A stretch of DNA of 64,000 nucleotides from Dama dama (Eukaryota > Chordata > Mammalia > Artiodactyla > Cervidae), in the NCBI RefSeq assembly GCF_033118175.1, contig NC_083681.1:17316001-17380000 (forward strand), in the 5' to 3' direction. The position numbers were made by a program, and so were the translations under genes. Below the pieces are notes generated by a model, which searched no databases, was not told the origin of the DNA, and was given only the letters and a program-made list of their open reading frames with translations. This document shows, in pieces, positions 1 through 12,800 of the stretch; position 1 is the stretch's first letter, and each line of letters begins with the position of its first letter.

Positions 1-116
1 TTGCAGACCACAGTGGGTAGGGGAGGGTATGGGAGGAGCCCGGAGCTCTCCCTCTTCCTACGTGGCATACATAAGGCAATCTCTAGAGGAAAGTCTATTT
101 AAAGGCAGGCTTTTAC
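1..116 (-). other. PIWIL4: PIWIL4 intron 7, start only
   Basis: This is the first 116 bases of the intron after exon 7. The donor reads GTAAAA directly after the exon. No other feature is visible, and the next exon lies outside the window. Confidence 0.85.
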
Positions 117-314
117 CTTGTCAGGACAATAAGCCCAATCAGCTGTTTCTCACACGTCTCGGAAAAGCAGGATACGCTTGTTTTGTGGCAGAGATCCGTC
201 ATGAACTCCAGAACTGTCTCATTCCGGAGGATTTTGTAACTCACATCAGCACTCAACAGGAGTTTGCTTTCAAAATGTGATACAGAAATGGCGAACCCAG
301 GCCAAAGAGACAAT
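117..314 (-). CDS. PIWIL4: PIWIL4 coding exon 7
   Basis: The exon is 198 bp, bounded by acceptor TTGAAG and donor ACAAG|GTAAAA. It enters and leaves in phase 2; the first base completes a lysine codon (AA|A) carried over from exon 6. It encodes about 66 residues beginning KLSLWPGFAISVS and ending GLIVLTR. In the PIWI family this is the linker before PAZ followed by the first PAZ strands (around NETVLEFM). The polypyrimidine tract is unusual but strong: seven T residues lie just before GAAG on the minus strand. Confidence 0.95.
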
Positions 315-836
315 CTTCAAAAAAATAAAAATGTTTAATAAATAAATATTTTTAAAAATAAATGTTTTAAATGTTATATCAGAAGAACAATACACATTTC
401 AAAATGGTGACTTTATACTCTAATTCTCTCAATTCTATGAAACAATTTTTCTTTAAATCTGATTTCTTTCAGCGGCTGACTTAACACTTTAGCTATTTCC
501 AGCTGGAGTGTCTTTAAACATATGAAGTGAAGTGAAATGAAAGTCGCTCAGTCATGTCTGACTCTTTGCAACCCCATGTGGAATTCTCCAGGCCAGAATA
601 CTGGAGTGGGTAGCTTATCCCTTCTCCAAGGGATCTTCCCAACCCAGGGATCAAACCCAGGTCTCCCGCATTGCAGGTGGATTCTTTACCAGCTGAGACA
701 CAAGGGAAGCAAATAAGGGGAAATTTTAAACACATATTTAGGATAAAATACATTTCTATAGAGCTTCGTTTCTTAACCTTGGCACTACTGACATTTGGAC
801 TGGATAATTCTTTGCTAAGGGCTGTTCTGGGCACTG

Positions 837-869
<33 letters not shown>

Positions 870-3800
870 GTGTGGTGTGGTGTGGTGTGGTGTGGTGTGG
901 TGTGGTGTGGTGTGGTGTGCTCAGTCATGTTCGACTCTGTGACCCCATGGACTCTAGCTCACCAGGCTCCTCTGTCCATGGGATTCTCCAGGCAAGAATA
1001 CTAGAGTGGGTTGCCATTTCCTCCCCGAGAGGATCTTCCCGACCTAGGATCCCTTGGTTTGATCCAAACTTGCATCTCGATCCAAACCTTCATCTCTTTC
1101 GTCTCCTACTTCACAGGCAGATTCTTTACCACTGAGCAACCGGGGAAACCCGGGCATTGCAGAATGTGCAGCATACCCCTGGCCTCTACCCACTGGAGGC
1201 CAGCAGCAACTCCCACGCTGTGACAACCAAAAATACCTCCCGACATTTTCAAATGTCCCCTGGGGAGCAGACTCGCCCCTGGCTGAGAACACAACTGTAA
1301 GACTGAAGTGTTTATGGAGGGATCTGTCCCAGTAGGCAAACATCTAGGTTCAGAAACGCACAATGACTCAGTGGTGAAGACAGTAACGAGATTTCACAAC
1401 GAGACAGAAATAATCTAAGTGATGTCACATGCAGACACCCAAGAGAAACTGTAGCAATGGCTACATCTCCTTTCCACATTTATGAATATCACAGTCTGAA
1501 GTCTTGAACTAGAAAAAGTTACAGGAACTGGCAAGAAAGAACAATTTTTTTAAAGAAATCGTTTCAGTTGATATTCTTGTGGACTTCATTGACTGTGAAA
1601 CTAATGCAAGAGTACTGGAGTAAGTAACCATTCCCTTCTCCGGGGGATATTCCCAACCCAGGGATCAAACCCCAGTCTCCTGCATTGGAGGCAGATTCTT
1701 TACCATCTGAACCACTGGGGAAGCCCCAAACACCAGCTCAGGACCAGCACATGCTGAAAGAGGCACCAGCACTGAGAGAGGCTGGGATCTGGGGCCTCTT
1801 GCCACAATACTGGCACATGGACAAACATCTCCTCAAGCAACAAAATGCAGAGAAACTATAAAGGACTAAAAGTAACTGGATGCGTGCACAGTTGAGGCAA
1901 ATTATGGACAACAAGATACAAAAAAGAAAAAAATATACCAAAAAGCCAACTGCCACTTCTGAAGAGCTGGGAGCAAAAGCAGGGTACTGTGCATGCCTGC
2001 TACACTCAACACCACAGAAGGGATGGGCAAACCAACTAAGCCAACCCTCTGGCCTGACCTCTGGACACATCCCTACCTTCACCCCACATAAGCAACCAGC
2101 TGCCCCTCTCAGTGAGTAAGCGGGCAAGGGAACCTATTACTTGTTCTTGTTCCTCCCTGTTGCAGCAGGGTCCCTGATAAAGCCCCGCTTGAATTTCTTG
2201 TCTGGTCTCAGCAACTTCTATTGATTAAGGAGACGAAGAACCCTGGTTGGCAACAGCACCAACGCCAGCTTGTCACAACACTGGAGCCACGAGAATTTCT
2301 AATTCAGGTGGAGATATAAGTGACAGGGTGAATGATCAGGTGCTTTATACAGAACAGTCTGACCCACTGAACCAGCACACAGAAACCCTGCCCTTTTCTT
2401 CCACCCAGAAGAAACCAAACACCCTGCATCCATTTTCTATCTTTTATGTACAGATCTTCCTCAACTGACAACGGGTTTTTATGTTCACAAACCCATCATA
2501 AGTTGAAACAGCCTCAGTCAAAAATGCATTTAATACACCCAACCTTTTCTTCAGTAACCTACTGAACATCATCAGGGCATCTCCAACCTGGTGTGCTAAG
2601 AACACTTACATTAGCCAAAAGACCCTGACGCTGGGAAAGATCGAGGGCAGGAGGAGAAGGGGACGACCGAGGATGAGCTGGTTGGATGGCATCACCGACT
2701 CGATGGACATGGGTTTGGGCGGACTCCGGGAGTTGTGATGGACAGGGAGGCCTGGCGTGCTGCGATTCATGGGGGTCGCAAAGAGTCAGACATGACTGAG
2801 TGACTGAACTGAACTGGACAAAATTATCTAACACAAGGCCTATTTTACAATCAGGTGCTGAGTATCTTGTGTCATTTACTGAATACTGTACCGAAAGTGA
2901 AAAACAGAATGGTTGTATGGGTTCAGAAAGGTTGTGAGTGTATCAGTCATTTACCTTCGTGGCTGCCTGGGTGCTGTGGCTGTGGCAGCCAATCATGATC
3001 ACCAGATAGTATCACACTCCGTATCGCTAGCCCGGGAAAAGGTCAGAATCCACAATTCCAAGTGTGGTTTCTGCTGACGGTGTATAGCTTTCACATCATC
3101 GTAAAGTCAAAATGCCATTAAGTCTAAACCCTAAGTCAGGGGGCATCTGTGTTTCTCCCTTTGGGTCACTGGTTGCCTCTGTTTTTGGCTCAACCACATG
3201 TTTTGGAAAGCTGAGTAACAACCAGTTCAAGACCACCTTTGCTGCAGTCTCTACTTCCTAGTTTAGGATAGAGATTCTGCAAGTGTTCCTAATGGGTCTA
3301 TCATTCACTAGGGCAGCTTAGTTGGCTTGGGTATCTGACATCTTCTTACCCATCATGATTTCCTACCTACCACCCTGGCTGTGTTAATGTTCTGTCAGCC
3401 AGAAAACAGAGCCCCAGTTATGAGGTGTAACATAATAGAGTTTATTCTGCTCTCATTATTACTTGTCACACACAGGAAGCTCAGTTTCTGAATTCTAGGA
3501 TTTGTGATAATGATCTAGCACACTAGTATAAGAAAACAGACTGCTACCTTTTGACATTCACCATTCTATTAAAAAACTTGAAAATTAAAAAAATCCATTA
3601 CCTTTTTCACCACAGAGTCTCTCATAGGAGGCATAATGGTATAATATTGCATCATAAATGATACTGCTCACATTATAACAATTTCAGAGTAGCAGAAAAT
3701 ATAAATAAACCTACTTGTGCTGGGGAATTTCCACTGGCTCAGAAGGCTTATAGAAGTTCCGTCCAATTTGGTACATGGACAACTTTTTTAAGATCCTGAA

Positions 3801-6800
3801 AGTATACATATTTAAAATCTGTGTTAAACATCTGTCTATAACAGTAAACTTCTAAGTTTGTACCCATGCTGAAATAAAAACTACTAGAAAAGTCCAGAAC
3901 TCTTATTGTTATAATGCTGAAAGTTTAGCTACAGCATATACATGTGAGTGTATATACAAGAACTATCACTCCATATTGGGAATGACACAATTGAAAATAC
4001 TTCTATTCTTCTGGGTTTAACTATAAAAGGAGGTGGTCCCCGAGCAGACATGACTGTGACTGTAACATTCTGGCTGGGGAGGCTGAGGTGAGAAAAGCCA
4101 CGTCCACAGGGTTTTCTGGCCTCGTTCTTATTTTGAAATGAGGAGGCCATTTCCTTCCTTTTTTCTTTCTTTCTTTTTGCATAGTTAATTTACAATGTTA
4201 TATTGGTTTTAGTGTACAACAAAGTGATTCAGTTCTTTTTAACGGCTGAGTAATATTCCATGGTGTATATGTACCACAGCTTCTTTATCCATTCATCTGC
4301 TGATGGGCATCTAGGTTGCTTCCATGTCCTGGCTATTATAAACAGTGCTGCTATGAACATTGGGGTGCACGTGTCTCTTTCAGATCTGGTTTCCTTTGAA
4401 TCAGTCCTAATGAGATGGATGAAACTGGAGCCCCTTATACAGAGTGAAGTAAGCCAGAAAGATAAAGAACATTACAGCATACTAACACATATATATGGAA
4501 TTTAGAAAGATGGTAACGATAACCCTATATGCAAAACAGAAAAAGAGACACAGAAATACAGAACAGACTTTTGAACTTTGTGGGAGAATGTGAGGGTGGG
4601 ATATTTCAAAAGAACAGCATGTATACTATCTATGGTGAAACAGATCACCAGCCCAGGTGGGATGCATGAGACAAGTGCTCGGGCCTGGTGCACTGGGAAG
4701 ACCCAGAGGAATCGGTTGGAGAGGGAGGTGGGAGGGGGGATCGGGATGGGGAATACGTGTAAATCTATGGCTGATTCATGTCAATGGATGACAAAACCCA
4801 CTGAAATGTTGTGAAGTAATTAGCCTCCAACTAATAAAAAAAAAAAAAAGAAAAAAAGTGATTCAGTTCTATGTGTACATTCTTTTTTGGATACTTTCCC
4901 CTTATAGGTTATTACAAGATACTGAATATGGTTCCCTGTGCTATTCAGTAGGTCCTAGTTGCTTATTTTATATATGGTATTGTGTATATGTTAATCCCAA
5001 ATTCCTAATTTACCTCTAACTCCCCATCCCCTTGGCTAACGATAAGGTTATTTTCTGTCTGTGAGCCTATTTCTGTTTTGTAAATAAGTTCATTGATATC
5101 ATTTCTTAAAATTCTACATACAAGTGATATCATATGATATTTGTCTTTCTCTGGCTTACTTCAATGAGTATGGTCATCTCTAGGTCCATCCATATTGCTG
5201 CAAATGGCATTATTTCATTCTTTTTAAGACTGAATAGTATTCCATTGCATATATGTACCACATCTTCTTTATCCATTCCTCTGTTGATGGACATTTAAGT
5301 TGCTTCCATGGCTTGGCTATTGTACATAGTGCTGCTATGAACACTGAGGTGCACGTATCTTTTGGAATTAGAGTTCTTACTAGGTATATACCAGGAGTTA
5401 ATCTTACAGTAGTTCTATTTTTAGTTTTTTTAAGGAAACTTCATACTGTTCTCTATAGTATCTGCACCAATTTACATTCCGAGGAGTTTGTTTTTAATGA
5501 GTCTGTTCAGTGTCCTCACTGCTACCAAATGACAAGGCTGCCTCTTTAGCAACTAACTCTGGCTGCTTTTGGAATGTGACACATGACTGGTCTGAAGCTG
5601 CCCTGTGCACTGTGGAAACGGAAGAGTTGCAAGTCTGAAAACAGAGATTCCAACTGTGTGCTTTTTGGCTACCCAAAGTCATCTGAGCCTCAGTCTCCTT
5701 ATCTGTAAAATGGGGAGTTTAATCATACCTGCCTCATGGAAACTGAGTAAAGATCAAGGAAACTCTGGCACCAGAGAAAGAGCTCTGTCACTGCAAAGCA
5801 CCTTCCAAATGTCAGCTGACTTAAAACAGTCAGGGGGGCACATGCAAAAATGGATTCTGAAGAGTGTTTTTTACAGCCCTGAGCTGAGGCCCAGATAAAA
5901 TCGGAAGACACTTGCCTAGTCTTCTGACCAGAATTAGGAATCAATGTATCTGTGTGATGGAAATTCCTCTATGTGTCCTACTCAGTAAATCCAAGCTCCT
6001 CTCATCCTGTCCAGAACAAAAGGCTAAAATCTTAGGTTTTTAACACATCACCCTAGTGATCCACACCAACAGCATGGAAAACAGGAGTTCTCAAGCTTCT
6101 GAGCTCCCATCTGGGAAGCTTGCCAAAAATGTGGATTTTTCAGGCCCCACCCACAAAATTCTGTTCACTAGGTCCAGTGAGGGGCTAGGGAACCTGCATT
6201 TTGTCAAGCTGCCTCTAAGACCCAAGCTGACACTGAAGCAAGCGATCCTCAGAGCAGTCTGAAGAACACTGAAAAGTTCAGTGACAACCTTCCTCTCCCC
6301 AGGGGACAAGCGGGGGAAGGAAGGGGTCTGAAAGCACCGAACGCAGAGGGTGATGACCTTTCATACCTAAGGCAAATCAGCCAGGAGAAAAGCCACTCCC
6401 TCAGTTTATTGACCCAATTTTCAAGTCTGGGGATGGAGGCTGGGAGTGGGTTCAGGAAAAGGGCAAAGGCACTTGCCCTGGCCCCTGAGTCATTCTCAAC
6501 GCAGGTGATACTGAATCGTGACCGAGGTGCCAGGTCAAGGCTGTGATGGGCTGTGGTGCGCACTTCTGCGCAAGTACACGGAAGTACACAGAAAACTGCC
6601 CTCAAGATGACACTGCTGCTGGCACACCACCTGCAAAATTGTCAGTACTTTTGATACCCAGGCTCTATGCGGAGAGGCATCACCGGCCTAAACTAAATTC
6701 ACACTTAAGGCACTTTACTTTTTGAAGATGATATTGAAGACCTGGATGCACACAGGAGAACTTGCCGGCAGCTCTCTCGTCAGAGTGATAGTCATCTTTA

Positions 6801-9800
6801 CAGTCTTGCCTCTTTGGGTTTCACTTGACAACTCCGTGACCTGGAAAAAGAAGTACTTAAAACAGACTCTATAGCTTATCCTCCAGTGCACAGAATGTGG
6901 CTATGCTAAAGCTGTCAAAGCTTCACAGGCTCTAACGAAAACAAAGCTGCAGCTGTTAGTGATGTGAGTGATAATCTAATCATCGGGTTACGTTTGGAAG
7001 GTTTTTTTCCCCTCTGTATTTTGCTAATCCCAGAAAAGCAACACATCTCTCCACTCTCAAATTTCTTAACAGAGAGTCAAAACCAGACTCAGGGTTCAAA
7101 GATTCAATCCAAAGAGAATTCAGGAGCAGGGCTCTTGACCTTTTAGGGGAATGGGGAGGTATAGGAAAGCAGGTCACAACCTACTTTGAGAGTCTGATGA
7201 AAGTTACAGACATTCTCCCAAGAAAATGTCATGTATTTGAATACCACAACAAGGTATATAATGTACCCATTTACAGGATTTCATGGATACCCAAAAACCT
7301 ATTAATAAAGTGTCCTGCCCATCTTGGGGATTCCCCCATGACTCAGCAGAAAGGAATCTGCCTGCAGTGCAGGAGATGCAGGAGACACGGGTCCGATCTC
7401 TGGGTCAAGAAGATCCCCTGGAGTAGGTAATGGCAACCCACTCCAGTATTCTTACCGGAGAACACAATGGAGAGAAGAACCTGGAAGGCTATGGTCCATG
7501 GGGTCACATAGAGTTGGACACAACTGAGGACGCATGCACATTGCACGTTGCCCACCTTGAGTTCATGGATTTCAGAAAGAAGCCTCTCAAAAGTTTATTT
7601 AAAAAAACAAACAAACAATAGAGGGGCAGAAGAGAAGAAAAAAGGAAAGGATAGGGAACAGACCATAGGGAAAGTAAATGTGGAAAGAGAGAGAAGAAAA
7701 TGGTGACAGTTTAGACAGGAAATCTGATTTCATTTTTAAAAGGCCTGGAGAAAGCCCTAGGGATCTTATAATCTGGAACCACATGCTAACAGTATAGTGA
7801 ATGCATGAATAGGTCTTTATACCAGGTGCCTAACTAAATGTAAAGCTCCTTAGACCAAGCAAGGCTCAGTACAGATTTTTTGGAATAAAAGAATGAATAG
7901 ATCAGCCGGTAAGAATCAATGGTCAAGGATTTTTCAGAAGGGTGAGGAATTAGAAGAGGTCAGTTCATTCGCAGGCATTTATGTATTTTCTATTGTGAAA
8001 GTGTAGTTTTAACGACTTTCGGCCTGAACCAAGAATGTAGGGCAGGGACTGAAACAAAGAGAAATGCAATGCATCCTTTCACAAGTGATGAAATATTTCA
8101 CTGAAGTATTTCTTGCCTCAGGTATAACTGTACAAAAGTCTGGGACTTCCCTGGTGGTCCAGTGATTAAGAATCTGCCTGTATGTAGGACAAGATGATCT
8201 TTAATGATAGTAATACCCTTGAAATATGTCATTTAAGTATGAGAGACTATACTAGCATGCTATCAACATCTGGTCATAGGACAAAATATTGAGGGACCAA
8301 TAAGGACTTAGGATGAATAAAAATGTTTCTAAATTTACAGATCCAGATCTTACATGTTCTTAAATCTAATCACATGATATAATTTTAAAATCCCATATTT
8401 AGATGAAATAAACACTCAGGTTGCTCCTATAAATCTTAGAATTTCATAAAAGGATAAAAAGGCTCCAAGAGTGTTCAGAAAAGCACTTCTTAAGGAGATT
8501 CACAAAGGTTCACAGGGAATCTAGAAATTTATATTTATGCTCTTGCTGTCATCCTGTTCAAGATGAGGAACTAAAATGATTACACTTTCCAAGGGACAGA
8601 AGCATCAAGTTTTAATTCAATACTCTGCTTTAGTTTTCCATACAGAAACTGGTTCTTTTTCTTTGCAATAATTTTAATATTGCCTTAGAACAAAGCATAT
8701 GATAAAAACCTCAATATTGATATTTTGATTTTAGGACTAAAAATGAGAAGGTGTAAAAAATGGATATGAATCATGCAATTGCCATATCCAAAGGTCATAA
8801 CCGTTCAAAAATATCCTTAAGACTGACACATGCATCTGCCTCAGTTGCTTCAGTCATGTCCAATCCATTGTGACTCTATGGACTATAGCCTGTCAGGCTC
8901 CCCTGTCCATGGGGTTCTCTAGGCAAGAATACTGGAGTGGGTCATCATTCCCTTCTCCAGGGGATCTTCCCAACATAAGGATGGAACCTACATCTCCTGC
9001 ATTGTAGGCAGATTCTTTTCTGCTGAGCTACCAGGGAAGATTGATATCAGTTCAGTTCAGTTGCTCAGTCTCATCTCACTCTTTGCGACCCCACGGACTG
9101 CAGCAGGCCAGGCCTCCCTGTCCATCACCAACTCCTGGAGCGTGCTCAAATTCATGCCCACTGAGTCGGTGATGCCATCCAACCATCTCATTCTCTGCCA
9201 TCCCCTTCTCCTCCTGCCTTCAATCTTTCCCAGAATCAGGGTCTTTTCCAATGAGTTAGTTCTTTGCATCGAGTAGCCAAAGTATTGCAGTTTCAGCTTC
9301 AGCATCAGCCCTTCCAATGAACACCCAGGACTGATCTCCTTTAGGATGGACTGGTTGGATCTCCTTGCAGTCCAAGGGACTCTCCAGAGTCTTCTCCAGC
9401 ACCACAGTTCAAAAGCATCAATTTTTCGGAGCTCAGCTTTCTTCACCGTCCAACTCTCACATCCATACATGACCACTGGAAAAACCATAGCCTTGACCAG
9501 ATGGACCTTTGTGGGCAAAGTAATGTCTCTGCTTTTCAATATGCTGTCTAAGTTGGTGATAGCTTTTCCTCCAAGGAGCAAGACTGAAATAAGTAACTCC
9601 TATTTCATATGATGGAACAAGTCATGAAAAATGACAGTTTTAGAATCAGGATTGATGTAAAGTTCTTTGGACAGATGGACACAATGCACAGGAGCAAAAA
9701 AAAAAAAGGAAATTTAAAGGTCTGAGGCCACAGGTTAAATGCTGTTTCTTAAAATTCTTGCCTATTTGGAGAAATGTTTAAAAAGGATTCCTCTCTCAAG

Positions 9801-12800
9801 GACACTTTGCCTTAGAAAAAACTGTCAAAAAAGCAGTATTTGTATTACAGCTCTTCTTTCTGAAATGCCAGACCAGCAGCTTCCTAATTAGGAAATCAAT
9901 TACTGATGAGGTCTTAATTAAGAAGTCTTTTGCTCTCGGGCATGGGAATAGGAAAGAGAAAAGGAGTGAGTAACACACTTATCCCAACTGTCATGAAAAT
10001 CAGCTAACCTCTAAAATCTATATGGGGGCGTATAAATATATGCATATGTGTGTGTTCAAAAATGAACCATACTTTACCTTTTCTTCTAGCTTTTGTGAGA
10101 GAAAAAGGATGACACCATCGAATGCTTTTGCTTTGTTGGAGAGTTCCCTGTGACTATAAAGCAGAGCAATTCTCAGCCTTCTAGATTCTATATCCGGACT
10201 ATATGTCACATGATACTGGTATAGCTGCCAGTCCTGGGGCAAGTCTAAATTAAAGAGATTTGTGACCAGTTTCACAGGTATTCCACTGGAACCTGAAGAA
10301 AACAAATAAAAAATATTTTTTAATGAAAAAAATACATTATGTTCATATTAATCACAGCATTCAAAAATTCATTTGCATATGCTAATTGTTGCTGGAAAGC
10401 AAGAACTTTTGTTCAGCGACACAAAGTAAGCTCAAGTAACCGGCAGCCTAATAACCTTACATGCACGCACGCACTCTAAGTCACTTCAGTCGTGTCTGAC
10501 TCTTTGGGATCTTATGGACTGTAGCCCACCAGGCTCCTCTGTCCATGGGATTCTCCAGGCAAGAATACTGGAGTGGGTTGCCATGCCCTCCTCCAGGGGA
10601 TCTTCCCACCTCAGGGATCGAACCCATGTCTTATGTCCCCTGCATCAGCAGGCAGATTCTTTACCACTAGCACCACCTGGGAAGCAGAGTCCTACAAACA
10701 AAAGGATCACAATGGCAAAGCAGGCCTCATAAGAACCTAACAGAAGGAACTGACCTTTGGGAGAAGGACCTTTGGGGAGAAGAGAAACATCTGAATTCAA
10801 CTATCCTACGTCGGGAGCCGCCAGGATGCGCCCAGTCCGTGACAAGGTCATGGGACAAGAGAGGAACCTGCAAGGCAGCTCTTCCTCACATGGGGCTGCC
10901 CCGGGGGCCCAATATGTCCCCTTGGGAGCCGCCGGGACGAGAAAGGAATCTGCAAGGCAGCTCTTCCCCTCGAAGTTGTCCCAGGGGCCTGGTATGTCCC
11001 TTTCTTCTTTCTGTCTTACTGTTCTTGGGCTTTCTATTAATTTTTGGAAATATAATATATAGTAATAAGGCCTCCCTGGAAAAGTCCAAGCCTTTTTGGA
11101 AATGCTCATGATTGCTCTGGCTCAGGACACGACCATAAACATCAAGTCAGAAAAGAAAAGGCCACAGGTACAGTTTGGCTGCTTGCTTAAACGATGATAA
11201 TGTTCTAGAATAGAAAAGAGTAGAGGCATTTAGATTTAGAAGTTGATATACTGCTTCAGTTTAGTTGCTCCTTGGTTGAGAGAGTTTTCATTATTGCTAT
11301 TTCCTTGCTGCTATTTGTCCATTGTTTCCCTTTCTTTAAACAACATGGGATATTATGGGTATTTTTGTAGAGTTAGGAAATGGGGTACATAGGATTTTAA
11401 TAGAAGATTTATATTAACCAGCTTCACTGCCATTATCTCACTATTAATAGAGGCGTTTTGCTGCTTTAGAGGTGTTTTTGCTGTTTAATAGTTAATCATT
11501 GTAAATTGAGATTTTGTGGTTTCAGGTAAAGAAAAATATCAAGGTTTTTCTCATGGTACTATTCTCAGAAATGTCAAACATGTTACTGTGACCCTTCCCA
11601 TGTATTGTTTTATTGTCCAAAGAATTTACATTATACCTGAGATTTTAGAACATTGTTTTGTTAGAATGAAAATGTTAGGCCATTGAGGCAAGAAGACTAT
11701 GTACAGGACATTTAAGAAAAAACCCTGTAATCGGAAATGTTCTAGAAGAATACACAGGGGAAAAACATGAGAAATAAAAATATTGACAGGAGCACGAAAC
11801 CAACATCTGATGTAATATGTGGTGACTTAAGGGGGAGGTAACGTTCATTCTATAAAAACTGAGCTATCCTAAAACTAAAAAAAAGCTACCTCTTCTATGC
11901 AACCTTCTGTGTGTGTCTGTCTTCTTCACCGATGCCACTCATTCCTTGGATGTTCCTGGACCCGCTGGGGCTGGACCCCAACAATCCTAGAACTTCTTCC
12001 AAAGACTGCCTTCCAGCTGATTCTGTGCAACTCAAATCATTCAAGTGATAATTCTGTAACTGAGCAAGACCCCATGGAGCCTTCCTGAGACAGACCCCTC
12101 TCCCATATCGTCTACTTTCGCGCCTCTCTAAGTACCCAGATAATAGTACCTAGTGCACATTTCCTGGATTGTTTCACAGATGCTAAAACCCCCACCCAAT
12201 GAAAGAAGTTAACTACTTGACAACCATAGCTGTCTTGATCAACCAAGCTACTTCGTCACGTAGCTTCTAGAACTACTGGCACCTAAGAATTAATAGGGTT
12301 TCCCAGGTGGCTCAGTGGTATACAATCCACCTGTCAATGTAGGGGACCTGAGTCCAATCCCTGGGTCGCAAAGATCCCCTGGAGAAGGAAATGTCAACTT
12401 GCTCCAGAATTCTTGCCCGGGAAAGCCCATGGACAGAGGAGCCTGGCTGGCTATAGTCCATGGGGTTGCAAAGAGTCAGACATGACTGAACATCTGGGCA
12501 CACACACACATCAGGAAGTTTGGGCTTTCTGAGCACGAGCTGTCCTAGACTCCTTGTACAGGGCCTCCTAGTAAACACTGCACTCCCCCTAACCACAGCC
12601 TGGCGTGTCAGGAGACTGACCACTGTGCATGGGTGAGGGGACCCGTTTGGTTTGACAAGTTTCAGATGCTGCTCTGAAATTATAGGGCTTCCCTATAAAG
12701 AATCTGGTAAAGAATCTGCTGCAATGCAGGACCTGGGTTGGGAAGACTCCCTGGAGAATGGAAAGGCTGACCACTCCAGTATTCTGACCTGGAGAGTTCA

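Larger units (their letters stand above)
764..1312 (+). mobile_element. MER5A-like hAT DNA transposon, split by a SINE
   Basis: The two halves, 764-845 and 1152-1312, join into a MER5A-like element: it begins TTCTTAACCTTGGCACTACTG and ends near GCCCCTGGCTGAGAAC. A SINE plus microsatellite (841-1151) interrupts it. The interruption is flanked by a 17-bp target duplication, GGGCACTGCAGAGTGTG at 829-845 and GGGCATTGCAGAATGTG at 1152-1168, with two mismatches. Confidence 0.8.

Noticed and set aside
524..709. tRNA gene calls from tRNA-Glu-like heads of SINEs
   Set aside because: The tRNA-like parts belong to Bov-tA and CHR retroposons and are diverged; no free-standing tRNA gene was seen.
671..1135. 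154-codon plus-strand open frame
   Set aside because: It runs through a SINE, a GT microsatellite and another SINE; the valine/cysteine repeat is the microsatellite translated.
9057..9581. 174-codon minus-strand open frame resembling a reverse transcriptase end
   Set aside because: It is the C-terminal piece of a truncated BovB LINE, without promoter or start context. Recorded as a mobile element.
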